A stretch of DNA of 64,000 nt from Myxococcales bacterium (GTDB lineage: Bacteria > Myxococcota > UBA796 > SXON01), in NCBI GenBank assembly GCA_009692585.1, contig SHYX01000015.1:1-64000 (forward strand). Reading direction: 5' to 3'. Below, piece after piece: positions 27,548-34,625 of this stretch; positions within the stretch are counted from its first letter, which is position 1; every line of letters starts with the position of its first letter. Under the pieces are notes generated by a model. It searched no databases. It worked only from the letters and a program-made list of their open reading frames with translations, and was not told the DNA's origin. Position numbers and translations under genes: made by a program.

Positions 27548-28543
27548 CTAGCCCCGCTCGCTTCGCCGTTCCCTTCCGGCCAGGTCGCGGAGCACCTCGA
27601 AGACGGGCTTGTCCTCGTAGAGCATGCGGTAGACCTGCTCGGTGATCGGCATGTCCACGCCCTCCCGGAAAGCCAGTTGGTGCGCGCTCTGGGCGGTCAC
27701 GACGCCTTCGGCCACCTGTCCCAGCTCGGTCAGGATGTCGGGCAGCTTGTTTCCGCGTCCAAGCCCCAGCCCGACTCGGCGGTTCCGGCTGAGGTCGCCG
27801 GTGCAGGTCAGCACCAGATCGCCGAGTCCCGCCAGCCCCATCAAGGTCAACGGATTTCCTCCCCGCCGGGTCGCGAGACGTGAGATCTCGCTGAGGCCGC
27901 GGGTGATCAGGGCCGCGCGCGCGTTGGTTCCCAGGCCCGCACCGTCGGAGACACCGCAGGCGATGGCGATCACGTTCTTGAGCGCGGCGCCCATCTCCAC
28001 CCCGATGACGTCGTCGGTGTCGTACACCCGGAAGAACCCGCCGTGGAGCGCCGCTGCGGCCTGCTGGTTCGCCTCCCGGTCATGACTCGCGACGACTACC
28101 GCCGTGGGCAGGCCCTGGGCCACTTCCTTGGCAAAGCTGGGCCCCCCGAGCGTGACCAGAGGTTGCCCCTTGGGAAGCCCCGCCGCGAGGATCTCGTCCA
28201 TGGTGAGGAGGGTGTCGACCTCGATGCCCTTGGTGGCGCACACCACGACGGCGCGCGGGTCGAGGTGGCGGGCCAGGAGCGTCAGCATGTCGCGCAGGCC
28301 GACGCTGGGTACGGCCTCGATGCAGACCTCCGCCTCCTCGACGACCGCCGCCAGGTCGGGGTGCACCTCGAGGTTGTCCGGGAACTTGATCCCCGGGAGA
28401 TAGCGTGCGTTTTCGCGGGTCGCCTCCAGCGCGGCCGCACGCGTCGGGTTGTGGTCCCACATCCGCGTCCGATGGCCGAGTCGTGCGCCCTGGATCGCGA
28501 GCGCGGTGCCCCACGAGCCGGCGCCGATGACGGCCAGGTTCAT
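27548..28543 (-). CDS. gpsA: Glycerol-3-phosphate dehydrogenase [NAD(P)+]
   Basis: The 331-residue enzyme reduces DHAP to sn-glycerol 3-phosphate for phospholipid synthesis. The NAD fold is [32 protein letters not shown] and the lysine in GAALKNVIAIACG are catalytic segments. It overlaps the upstream AAA ATPase gene by 4 bases. A 198-base spacer with strong hairpins separates it from gap. Confidence 0.96.
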   Translation of the reverse strand: MNLAVIGAGSWGTALAIQGARLGHRTRMWDHNPTRAAALEATRENARYLPGIKFPDNLEVHPDLAAVVEEAEVCIEAVPSVGLRDMLTLLARHLDPRAVVVCATKGIEVDTLLTMDEILAAGLPKGQPLVTLGGPSFAKEVAQGLPTAVVVASHDREANQQAAAALHGGFFRVYDTDDVIGVEMGAALKNVIAIACGVSDGAGLGTNARAALITRGLSEISRLATRRGGNPLTLMGLAGLGDLVLTCTGDLSRNRRVGLGLGRGNKLPDILTELGQVAEGVVTAQSAHQLAFREGVDMPITEQVYRMLYEDKPVFEVLRDLAGRERRSERG

Positions 28544-30021
28544 GCGCTCCGGTCCCAGTCTTCAAAAAAACTGGCTCGACGCGAGTCGATCGAGGCTGGA
28601 CGTGCGCGTGGACGAGCCCATTCGCGCAGCTCCTTGAGCCGGTCGTCCATGGTGACTGCGAGCGGGATGCTGTCTCTCGCCACCCGCACCAGGTCCGCCT
28701 GGCGCAGCTCACGGTCGCGCGCAAAGGCCGCGAACAGCGCGGCGGTGACGAGTTGTTCGAGTTCGGCGCCCGAGAACTTCTCGGTTTCCTCGGCGAGCTG
28801 TAGCAGGTCGTAGTCCTCGATCTTCCGCCCGCGCCGGCGCACGTGGATCTCCAGGATCTCGAGCCGCTCGTGTACGTTGGGGAGATCGACGAAGAATATT
28901 TCGTCGAAACGTCCCTTTCGCAGCAGTTCGGGCGGGAGGCTGCGGACCTCGTTGGCGGTAGCGACGACGAAGACCGGTCGCGTCTTCTCCTGCATCCACG
29001 TCAGGAAAGCGCCGAAGACGCGGCCGCCACCCTGGTCCATCAGGAAGGCCTTCTCGATTTCGTCGATCCACAGGACGGCGGGCGCCAGCGACTCGACGAT
29101 GCGGATGCTGTCGCGAAGACCTTCCTCGGCGCGACCCGAAAACAGCGCGGCCACATCCAGACGCAGCAACGGCACGCGCCAGGACTCCGCCACGGCCTTC
29201 GCGGACAACGACTTGCCGCAGCCTTGCACGCCGAGCAGGAAGACACCCTTGGGCTCCGGGAGGCCGAAGGCGCGGGCACGATCAGAGAACGCGCTCTTCC
29301 GCTCCACCAGCCATTCCTTCAGGTTGCCGAGACCTCCGAGGTCGCCGAGCGCCGCGTCGGGCTTGACGAACTCCAGGAAACGCGACTGGCGGAGGAGCCT
29401 TGCCTTCTCTTCGAGGACCAGGTCGAGATCGGCGGTGGCGAATTTGTCGCCGTCGAGGAGCACCCGTGCATACGCCCGTTTGATCTCCTTCTCGGTCAGG
29501 CCGAGCGACGCGGTGACAAATGACTCGAAAAGGTCTCGTTCGATCTCGATCTTCCGCGCCTGGGCCAGCACCGCCAGGAGCCGGCCGACCTCCTTCCGGT
29601 TGGGCAGCGGAACGTCCAGAACCGCGAACTCTTTTTCGAGCTCCGGGGGGATGGCAAGGGTGTGGCTGAGCACGACGATCGCCTGCTTTTTCGCTCCCAA
29701 CTCGCGTTCCAAGTCCCGCAGTCGACGGACCACCTCCGGATCGCCGAGCGCATCATGCAGGTCCTCGAACACGAACAACGCGCTCCCCGCAAGCCCGGCG
29801 ATGGCGCGCAGGGCGGCCACCGGGGACTCGGTCTCGGGAACGTCGACGCCGCCCGGAGCCAATAGCCCCGAGGTCCGCCGCCACCGATAGATCAGGATGT
29901 GGGCCGATTGGCCCAGCCGCTCCAGCCCCCTCTCCACCCGCTCTTCTTCAGGCGAGACGATCCACAGCAGCGGGTACCGGGCGGCAAGCAGGTGCGGGAT
30001 ACGGGAGAGGACCTCGTCCAC
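28540..30021 (-). CDS. Ycf46-like AAA+ ATPase
   Basis: The 493-residue product has an N-terminal degenerate P-loop-like domain (residues 1-170, [12 protein letters not shown]). A full AAA module follows: Walker [15 protein letters not shown] near residue 267, Walker [12 protein letters not shown], second region [20 protein letters not shown] with arginine fingers. This two-part layout matches Ycf46/COG0464 proteins, found in cyanobacteria and others, whose role (linked to CO2/light response in cyanobacteria) is poorly defined. It is coupled to gpsA by a 4-base overlap. Confidence 0.85.
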   Translation of the reverse strand: MDEVLSRIPHLLAARYPLLWIVSPEEERVERGLERLGQSAHILIYRWRRTSGLLAPGGVDVPETESPVAALRAIAGLAGSALFVFEDLHDALGDPEVVRRLRDLERELGAKKQAIVVLSHTLAIPPELEKEFAVLDVPLPNRKEVGRLLAVLAQARKIEIERDLFESFVTASLGLTEKEIKRAYARVLLDGDKFATADLDLVLEEKARLLRQSRFLEFVKPDAALGDLGGLGNLKEWLVERKSAFSDRARAFGLPEPKGVFLLGVQGCGKSLSAKAVAESWRVPLLRLDVAALFSGRAEEGLRDSIRIVESLAPAVLWIDEIEKAFLMDQGGGRVFGAFLTWMQEKTRPVFVVATANEVRSLPPELLRKGRFDEIFFVDLPNVHERLEILEIHVRRRGRKIEDYDLLQLAEETEKFSGAELEQLVTAALFAAFARDRELRQADLVRVARDSIPLAVTMDDRLKELREWARPRARPASIDSRRASFFEDWDRSA

Positions 30022-30043
30022 CCGTCGAGGTTATCCCACGCCG

Positions 30044-30997
30044 ATGCGGCTTGTGGTGCTCGTCTCCAGCGCGGCGGCGGCGGCGCCAACCCACACCACG
30101 GTCCATGTGGTGGCGGCGGCCCTCGCCCGGGGTGACGCCGTGCGGCTCGTGGAGCCGTGGGACCTGGAGATCGACGAGCGTGGTCGGCTGCAGCTGCGTG
30201 CGTTCGTGCTCGATGGGCACGTTCCCGATCGAGAGGCGATCGTCGCGACATTGCGTGCTCGCACCGCGCCGAGGCGGAGCGTGGAGGCGCTCGCTCACGA
30301 CGTCATGTTGCTGCGGGTCAACCCGATCGACACGGCCGTCGTCGCCTTCGCTCAGCTCGCGGCGCATGCGGGCCTGCTCGTCCTCAACGACCCTGACGCG
30401 CTGTTGCGGACTACCCACAAGGCGTGGTTGGCGTCGTTGCCGCCTGAGGTGCCGCGGCCCTTGACCCTCGTCACCCGCTCGCTGGCCTCGGCGGAACGCT
30501 TCGCCGCGTCATCGCGCGTCGGCCTGGTGGTCAAGCCCGGTCGGGCGTGTGGGGGGCGCGGTGTCGGCCTGGTGCAGGGGGCGCTGGGCGGCCTCGGCGA
30601 GCGATTCCAAGAGGCGGTGAGGGCCGGCGATGGTTGGGTCATCGTCCAGGCCTACCTGCCTGAGGCGGAGGAGGGTGAAAAGCGGGTGCTCTGGCTTGGG
30701 GGCGAAATCCTTGGGGGCTACCTCCGGCGCCGGCCGGCGGGCGACTTCCGCCACAATCTGAAGCTCGGCGGGGTACCGGACGCGTGCGAGCTGACGGCTC
30801 AGGACCGTGCGGCGCTCGCGGCGCTGAGTCCGCACCTGGTCCGCGAGGGAGTCTGGTTCGCCGGTGTCGATCTCATCGGCGGCCGAATCGTCGAGGTGAA
30901 TGTACTGAACCCTGGCGGAGCACATTTCACCACCCTGCTGGCAGGCGTTGCGGTGGGGGAGCGGTTGGTCGAGCAACTGGCCCGTCGGGTGGGTTAG
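30044..30997 (+). CDS. ATP-grasp ligase resembling glutathione synthetase
   Basis: The 317-residue product (MRLVVLVSSAAAAAPTHTTV) has an N-terminal alpha/beta domain and an ATP-grasp domain. The ATP-loop is VVKPGRACGGRGVGLVQG, and the metal-binding end is EVNVLNPGGA. This resembles GshB, which joins gamma-glutamylcysteine and glycine, but GshB usually shows EINVTSPTG, so the substrate may differ. GshA is not in the window. It is divergent from the AAA ATPase with a 22-base gap. Confidence 0.75.
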   Translation: MRLVVLVSSAAAAAPTHTTVHVVAAALARGDAVRLVEPWDLEIDERGRLQLRAFVLDGHVPDREAIVATLRARTAPRRSVEALAHDVMLLRVNPIDTAVVAFAQLAAHAGLLVLNDPDALLRTTHKAWLASLPPEVPRPLTLVTRSLASAERFAASSRVGLVVKPGRACGGRGVGLVQGALGGLGERFQEAVRAGDGWVIVQAYLPEAEEGEKRVLWLGGEILGGYLRRRPAGDFRHNLKLGGVPDACELTAQDRAALAALSPHLVREGVWFAGVDLIGGRIVEVNVLNPGGAHFTTLLAGVAVGERLVEQLARRVG

Positions 30998-31016
30998 CCT
31001 CGCCCGGAGGACGTGG

Positions 31017-31490
31017 ATGACTCGGCCCCGCAAGCCCAAGCCCCCGCCTGACCCGGTCGCGGAGCGCGATGACTTCGACGAGGCGAAGGCGCTCACGCGG
31101 AAGCAGGTCGTCGATATGGTTCGCCGAGGTGACCGGCTGGAGGACGCCGATTTACGGGGCTTGGACCTCAGCGCCGTCTGTTTCGACGGTGTCGGGCTCC
31201 GGCAGGCGAAGTTCGGGGACTGCAATCTGCAACGGGCGAGTTTTCGGGGCGCGGACCTCGCGGGAGCCAGCTTCTGGAATGCGAACATGCGGGAGGCGGT
31301 ACTGGACGGCGCCAACTTGGAAGAGGCCGATTTCGACTACTGCAATCTCGACGGGGCCAGCTTCCGAGACGCGAAGATACGCAAGGCCATCTTCCCCTTC
31401 AAGCGGCTGCCGCTCGAGATGATTCAGCGGTCCATCCGGACCGGACAACGCGTGAGGATGGAGCCGCTCCGTCACGAGGACGAAGAATGA
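31017..31490 (+). CDS. Pentapeptide-repeat protein
   Basis: The 157-residue product has a charged, proline-rich N-terminus (MTRPRKPKPPPDPVAERDDF). The middle forms A(D/N)LxX repeats such as LEDADLRGLDLSAVCFDGVG and ADLAGASFWNANMREAVLDG, a right-handed quadrilateral helix. GGAGG at 31006-31010 supports the ATG. Function is unknown; some relatives mimic DNA and protect gyrase, but nothing here shows that. Confidence 0.85.
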   Translation: MTRPRKPKPPPDPVAERDDFDEAKALTRKQVVDMVRRGDRLEDADLRGLDLSAVCFDGVGLRQAKFGDCNLQRASFRGADLAGASFWNANMREAVLDGANLEEADFDYCNLDGASFRDAKIRKAIFPFKRLPLEMIQRSIRTGQRVRMEPLRHEDEE

Positions 31491-31491
31491 T

Positions 31492-31518
31492 GGAACCGAC
31501 GCCCGTGAGGGCGGTCAG
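31492..31518 (+). promoter_or_regulatory. Candidate ECF-type promoter
   Basis: GGAACC (31492-31497), then 16 bases, then GTCA (31514-31517) resembles the GGAAC...GTC pattern recognised by RpoE-type ECF sigma factors. It lies directly before the ECF sigma gene and could allow autoregulation. The predicted start would fall inside or next to the GGGAGGG ribosome site, which weakens the case. Confidence 0.25.
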
Positions 31519-31537
31519 CAGGGGAGGGTGATCAGGC

Positions 31538-32191
31538 GTGGAGTTTCTGTTCGCCGCAATCGGAATGCGTTCGGTCACTGCTCTGCGCTCGGGCACAGCC
31601 GTGGCCGATGGGGAGCTGGTGCAACGCTTCCAGAGCGGTGATCGGCGAGCCTTCGATGAGATCGTGGTCCGCTATCAGGCCCGGATCTACTCGCTCTGCC
31701 TTCGCTGGTTGGGAGACCCGGATGGCGCCGAGGAGCAGGCGCAGGACGTCTTCGTCGCGGCGTTCCGCGCGCTCGGCGCGTTCCGAAATGAGTGCTCGTT
31801 GTCGACGTGGCTGTTCCGTATCGCCGTCAACCACTGTCGCAACGCGCGCCTGTATCGGATGCGCCGTGCGTACGGCCGCCACGAGGCGATCGACGCGCCG
31901 AGGGACGATGACGACGGGCCGATGCGGCAGGTGGCGGACGAGGACGCCCCCCTGGCCGACCACGGGATCCACCGCAGCGAGGCCGGCATCCTCGTCCAGG
32001 CCGCCCTGGCCGAGTTGGACGACGATCACCGCCAGATACTCATCCTCCGGGACGTTGAAGATCTCGCGTACGAAGAGATCGCTGATATCCTTGATCTTCC
32101 CCGTGGGACCGTGAAGTCCCGTATCCACCGTGCCCGCGCGGAGCTCGCCCAGAAGCTCGCCCGACGGGTGCGTGCCGCGGACGTGTTGTGA
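31538..32191 (+). CDS. ECF-type RNA polymerase sigma factor
   Basis: The 217-residue product has region 2 (AFDEIVVRYQARIYSLCLRW, then AEEQAQDVFVAAFRAL and the DNA-melting FRNECSLSTWLFRIAVNHC). Region 4 contains the helix-turn-helix ILRDVEDLAYEEIADILDLP and GTVKSRIHRARAEL. The linker is acidic (PRDDDDGPMRQVADEDAP). The GTG at 31538 has GGGAGG upstream; a later start is possible. It overlaps the anti-sigma gene (GTGATG junction), so the pair is coupled. Confidence 0.92.
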   Translation: MEFLFAAIGMRSVTALRSGTAVADGELVQRFQSGDRRAFDEIVVRYQARIYSLCLRWLGDPDGAEEQAQDVFVAAFRALGAFRNECSLSTWLFRIAVNHCRNARLYRMRRAYGRHEAIDAPRDDDDGPMRQVADEDAPLADHGIHRSEAGILVQAALAELDDDHRQILILRDVEDLAYEEIADILDLPRGTVKSRIHRARAELAQKLARRVRAADVL

Positions 32192-33180
32192 TGGACGCTT
32201 TTTTTGCCAGAAATCGCCTCAGCGCCTACCTGGACGGTGAACTCACCGCTGCGGAGGCGCGGGACCTCGAAACGGCCGTCGCGCGCGATCCGGCGTTGCG
32301 CCAGGATCTCGATGAGCTCCGGCGAGCGGTCGATCTGCTACGGAAAAGCGGAATCGTGGACCCGCCGCTGGGCTTCGCGGACCGGCTCGCCGCGCGCCTG
32401 GAGGCTGAGCCGATGCCGGTCGGGTGGCGACGGTGGGTGAGGCAGCTCCGTCCGGAGGCGGTCATGCTTGCGGCTGCGGCCGCGATGGTGGTGGTCTACG
32501 TTGGGAATCGCGACGAACTCCCGAACCTGACCGTGCCGGTGGAGACGCCGGTGCTGGTCGGCAAGACCTTCGACAACGGGGCCGAGGCGGCCGTGCCGGA
32601 ATCGGCTCCGGCCTCGGTCGCGGCGGCCCCCCCCCCGGCACTCGAGGGCAAGGCCGCGGAAAAGCCGGCGGAGTACGCCTCGGCCGCCGCGGATGGGGTG
32701 CTCGGGAACGAGGGTCGCAAGCCGGCGTCGAAGACGCAGTCCCTCGCCGAGCGCTTGCCGAGTCCGAAGAACGCCCAGGCGGGGGCCGAGCCGTGGCGGG
32801 CGAAGTGGGAGGTCGATCCGGAGCTCGACCAGGCGACCCCCCCCCCGCAGGCCGCGCTGACGTCAGCCCAGTTCGTTTCGCCACCGCCCTTCCGCTACCG
32901 GATCGTGGCGCGGAACGACCTTGCGTTGAAGGAGCTCGCCCGCATCGCCGGCGAGCTGGGCGGGAAGCTTCAGGACTCGCGGGGTCGACCATTGGCGGCC
33001 TTCCACCTCGAGGCGGGAACGTCCAGCTCGGTTCGGGTGGCCGTTCCGGCCCACAACGCCGCGCGGCTGGCGGAGCGCCTCCGCGAGCTGGGCACCGTCG
33101 ATGCGCTCAAGGAGACCGGGAACCTGCTCGCCGACCCAAACGCCGACATTCCGGTTCAAGTGGAGCTCCAACTCCAGTAG
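32191..33180 (+). CDS. Anti-sigma factor (membrane-anchored)
   Basis: The 329-residue product begins with a cytoplasmic anti-sigma domain (LSAYLDGELTAAEARDLETA). The HxxxCxxC zinc motif is missing. One membrane helix follows at about residues 89-106 (AVMLAAAAAMVVVYVG). The periplasmic part has a proline/alanine linker and a C-terminal domain (FRYRIVARNDLALKELARI and VQVELQLQ) resembling DUF4349-type. It is coupled to the ECF sigma. Two ten-base C runs lie inside it. Confidence 0.85.
   Translation: MDAFFARNRLSAYLDGELTAAEARDLETAVARDPALRQDLDELRRAVDLLRKSGIVDPPLGFADRLAARLEAEPMPVGWRRWVRQLRPEAVMLAAAAAMVVVYVGNRDELPNLTVPVETPVLVGKTFDNGAEAAVPESAPASVAAAPPPALEGKAAEKPAEYASAAADGVLGNEGRKPASKTQSLAERLPSPKNAQAGAEPWRAKWEVDPELDQATPPPQAALTSAQFVSPPPFRYRIVARNDLALKELARIAGELGGKLQDSRGRPLAAFHLEAGTSSSVRVAVPAHNAARLAERLRELGTVDALKETGNLLADPNADIPVQVELQLQ
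32627..32636 (+). repeat. Ten-base C tract in the anti-sigma gene (first)
   Basis: Ten consecutive C residues encode part of a PPP stretch in the linker after the membrane helix. Slippage by one base would frameshift the periplasmic domain. Confidence 0.9.
32837..32846 (+). repeat. Ten-base C tract in the anti-sigma gene (second)
   Basis: A second run of ten C residues lies 210 bases after the first, again coding for prolines just before the C-terminal domain. Confidence 0.9.
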
Positions 33181-33258
33181 GGCGACGGTCGGCTCGGCCA
33201 GTGAGCACCGACCCAGCCGACGAGGGACGACCAAAAGAGCAGCGGCAATAGCATCATA

Positions 33259-33669
33259 TCAGGTGTGCAACCCCCGTAGGTCAGCCAACAGGTCCGCGAG
33301 CGGGAAGCCCTCGGCGTCGGCCGCCTCGACCAGGGTCTCATCCGCTCCTACCGCGCAGGCGGGGCAGCCGGGGAGTCCCCGGCTCGCGAAGATCCTGCCA
33401 ACGCCGGGGTGGCGTGCGTGGGCGGCGTGGACCGTCATCTCGGCGCGGAACGGCCCCGGGTCGAGCAAATTCAGCGCGGCGGCCAGTGCGTCGTCAAGCG
33501 CATCAGTTCGGGAGATGAGCAAATCAAGCGCCTCCCGCACGGATCGGCTCAGACCCCTCCGATCGAGCAGGTGCGCCGTGACGGCGCCCACGAGCCACTG
33601 GCGTACACGCTCCGCCTCGTCGGGGCGGGCCGCCGCCAGGCGGGACATCAACTCGCGGGGGTCGCGCAC
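33259..33669 (-). CDS. Hypothetical protein with C-terminal DUF1858-like domain
   Basis: The predicted 136-residue protein starts at GTG 33669 (VRDPRELMSRLAAARPDE); an ATG at 33648 is the alternative. Residues 95-136 read HPGVGRIFASRGLPGCPACA followed by ADETLVEAADAEGFPLADLL. This matches the pattern of the DUF1858 redox-disulfide domain with a CxxC pair. The N-terminal helical part is unknown. TACACT lies 7 bases before the GTG, which suggests a near-leaderless message. It is divergent from tadA. Confidence 0.65.
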   Translation of the reverse strand: MRDPRELMSRLAAARPDEAERVRQWLVGAVTAHLLDRRGLSRSVREALDLLISRTDALDDALAAALNLLDPGPFRAEMTVHAAHARHPGVGRIFASRGLPGCPACAVGADETLVEAADAEGFPLADLLADLRGLHT

Positions 33670-33694
33670 GCCGCGCAGTGTAGCCCGGCGCCGG

Positions 33695-33723
33695 TTGACG
33701 ATGGCCCGGTCGGGCCATAGACA
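33695..33723 (+). promoter_or_regulatory. tadA: Promoter of tadA with an internal palindrome
   Basis: TTGACG (33695-33700), 17 bases, TAGACA (33718-33723). The spacer and the first -10 base form a perfect palindrome, ATGGCCCGGTCGGGCCAT (33701-33718), with two 8-bp arms around GT. Such a site exactly between -35 and -10 is ideally placed for a repressor, or could act as a supercoiling-sensitive spacer. Confidence 0.45.
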
Positions 33724-33737
33724 GGGGGCCTCGCGGG

Positions 33738-34238
33738 GTGACCTCCGTGCCTGGTTCTTTGAACATCCCAAATAATTCCTTTGAACGCGATGAATATTGG
33801 ATGCGTCGGGCGTTGGTGGTGGCTGCTGAAGCCGCCACTCGCGGGGAAGTCCCGATCGGGGCCCTCGTGGTCTCCGGCGACGTCGAGTTGGCCGCGTGCG
33901 GAAACACCCGCGAGTCCGAGGCCGACCCGTGCGGTCACGCCGAAGTCAACGCGCTTCGGTTGGCGGCTCGGCGCCGGGGCGCTTGGCGCCTCGACGATGC
34001 CACGGTGTACGTCACCCTCGAGCCCTGCGCGATGTGCACGGGGGCGATGGTACTTGCGAGGGTTGCTCGCTGTGTTTTCGCAACGGCCGACCCCAAGGGC
34101 GGCTTCTGCGGCACGCTTGGCAACCTCGCCCAGCACCCGGGCCTCAACCATCACGTCGTGGTTGACTCCGGGGTGCTCCAAGCCGAGGCCGCCGAGCAAC
34201 TCCGGTCCTTCTTCCGGTCGTTGCGTTCGAAGGATTGA
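33738..34238 (+). CDS. tadA: tRNA-specific adenosine deaminase TadA
   Basis: The 166-residue deaminase makes inosine at tRNA-Arg wobble position 34. The zinc site is formed by CGHAEVNALR (His and catalytic Glu) and PCAMCTGAMV (two Cys). The start is uncertain: the GTG at 33738 gives a 20-residue leader before WMRRALVVAAEAATRGEVP; an ATG at 33801 also fits the family. It is followed by two tRNA-Ser genes, 9 bases downstream. Confidence 0.93.
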   Translation: MTSVPGSLNIPNNSFERDEYWMRRALVVAAEAATRGEVPIGALVVSGDVELAACGNTRESEADPCGHAEVNALRLAARRRGAWRLDDATVYVTLEPCAMCTGAMVLARVARCVFATADPKGGFCGTLGNLAQHPGLNHHVVVDSGVLQAEAAEQLRSFFRSLRSKD

Positions 34239-34247
34239 CAGTTCTGC

Positions 34248-34335
34248 GGAAAGGTGGCCGAGTGGTTGAAGGCGACAGACTCGAAATCTGTTTTAGGTTT
34301 TCCTAACGTGGGTTCGAATCCCACCCTTTCCGCCA
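34248..34335 (+). tRNA. tRNA-Ser (anticodon CGA)
   Basis: This is an 88-base class II tRNA with encoded CCA. The acceptor is GGAAAGG/CCTTTCC and the D-arm GGCCGAGTGGTTGAAGGC. The anticodon stem ACAGA/TCTGT holds the loop CTCGAAA (anticodon CGA). A long variable arm with AGGTTTTCCT and T-loop GTTCGAATC follow. It reads UCG. Confidence 0.97.
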
Positions 34336-34342
34336 CCTTTTT

Positions 34343-34432
34343 GGACAGGTGGCCGAGTGGTTGAAGGCGCACGACTGGAAATCGTGTGTACCCTTAAAAG
34401 TACCGCGGGTTCGAATCCCGCCCTGTCCGCCA
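34343..34432 (+). tRNA. tRNA-Ser (anticodon GGA)
   Basis: This is a 90-base class II tRNA with encoded CCA. The acceptor is GGACAGG/CCTGTCC. The anticodon stem CACGA/TCGTG encloses CTGGAAA (anticodon GGA). The variable arm contains GTACCCTTAAAAGTAC. It lies 7 bases (CCTTTTT) after the first tRNA-Ser and reads UCC and UCU. Confidence 0.97.
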
Positions 34433-34446
34433 TCACCCTTCGCGCT

Positions 34447-34557
34447 CGGAGGTGATGGTCGGGTCCCATGACCATGATCACGTGAACTCCGCCAGGTCCG
34501 AGAGGAAGCAACGGTAGCGCTGATCGTGGGGTGTGGGGTGCCCGGCCATCACCTCCG
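34447..34557 (+). ncRNA. ffs: Signal recognition particle RNA (4.5S type)
   Basis: The ends form a 17-bp stem: CGGAGGTGATGGTCGGG (34447-34463) pairs with CCCGGCCATCACCTCCG (34541-34557), with a single G-U pair. Inside is the universally conserved domain IV, AGGTCCGAGAGGAAGCAACG at 34494-34513 followed by GTAG, with a GAGA GNRA tetraloop where E. coli has GGAA. Total length is about 111 bases, as for bacterial small SRP RNA, which binds Ffh. Its position between tRNA-Ser and dnaX matches the order seen in other bacteria. Confidence 0.9.
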
Positions 34558-34625
34558 CGCGTGCACGCGGCGAGGCGTCTCCCCCCGTTCGCGATCGCGT
34601 TAGCTCTGCTGTCTGGGGTGGTCGC

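Noticed and set aside
27409..27645. A plus-strand 78-residue frame in the gpsA-gap spacer.
   Set aside because: It is A/R/P-rich without a ribosome site and runs into gpsA in antisense; it is not supported as a gene.
33188..33221. GTCGGCT/AGCCGAC inverted repeat between the anti-sigma gene and the convergent hypothetical gene as a terminator.
   Set aside because: The loop is 20 bases and there is no T-run on either side; the evidence is too weak to list as a terminator.
34235..34240. TTGACA just before the first tRNA-Ser, as a -35 box.
   Set aside because: It is only 8 bases from the tRNA 5-prime end, so it is too close, and it overlaps the tadA stop codon. The tRNA genes may be read from the tadA promoter.
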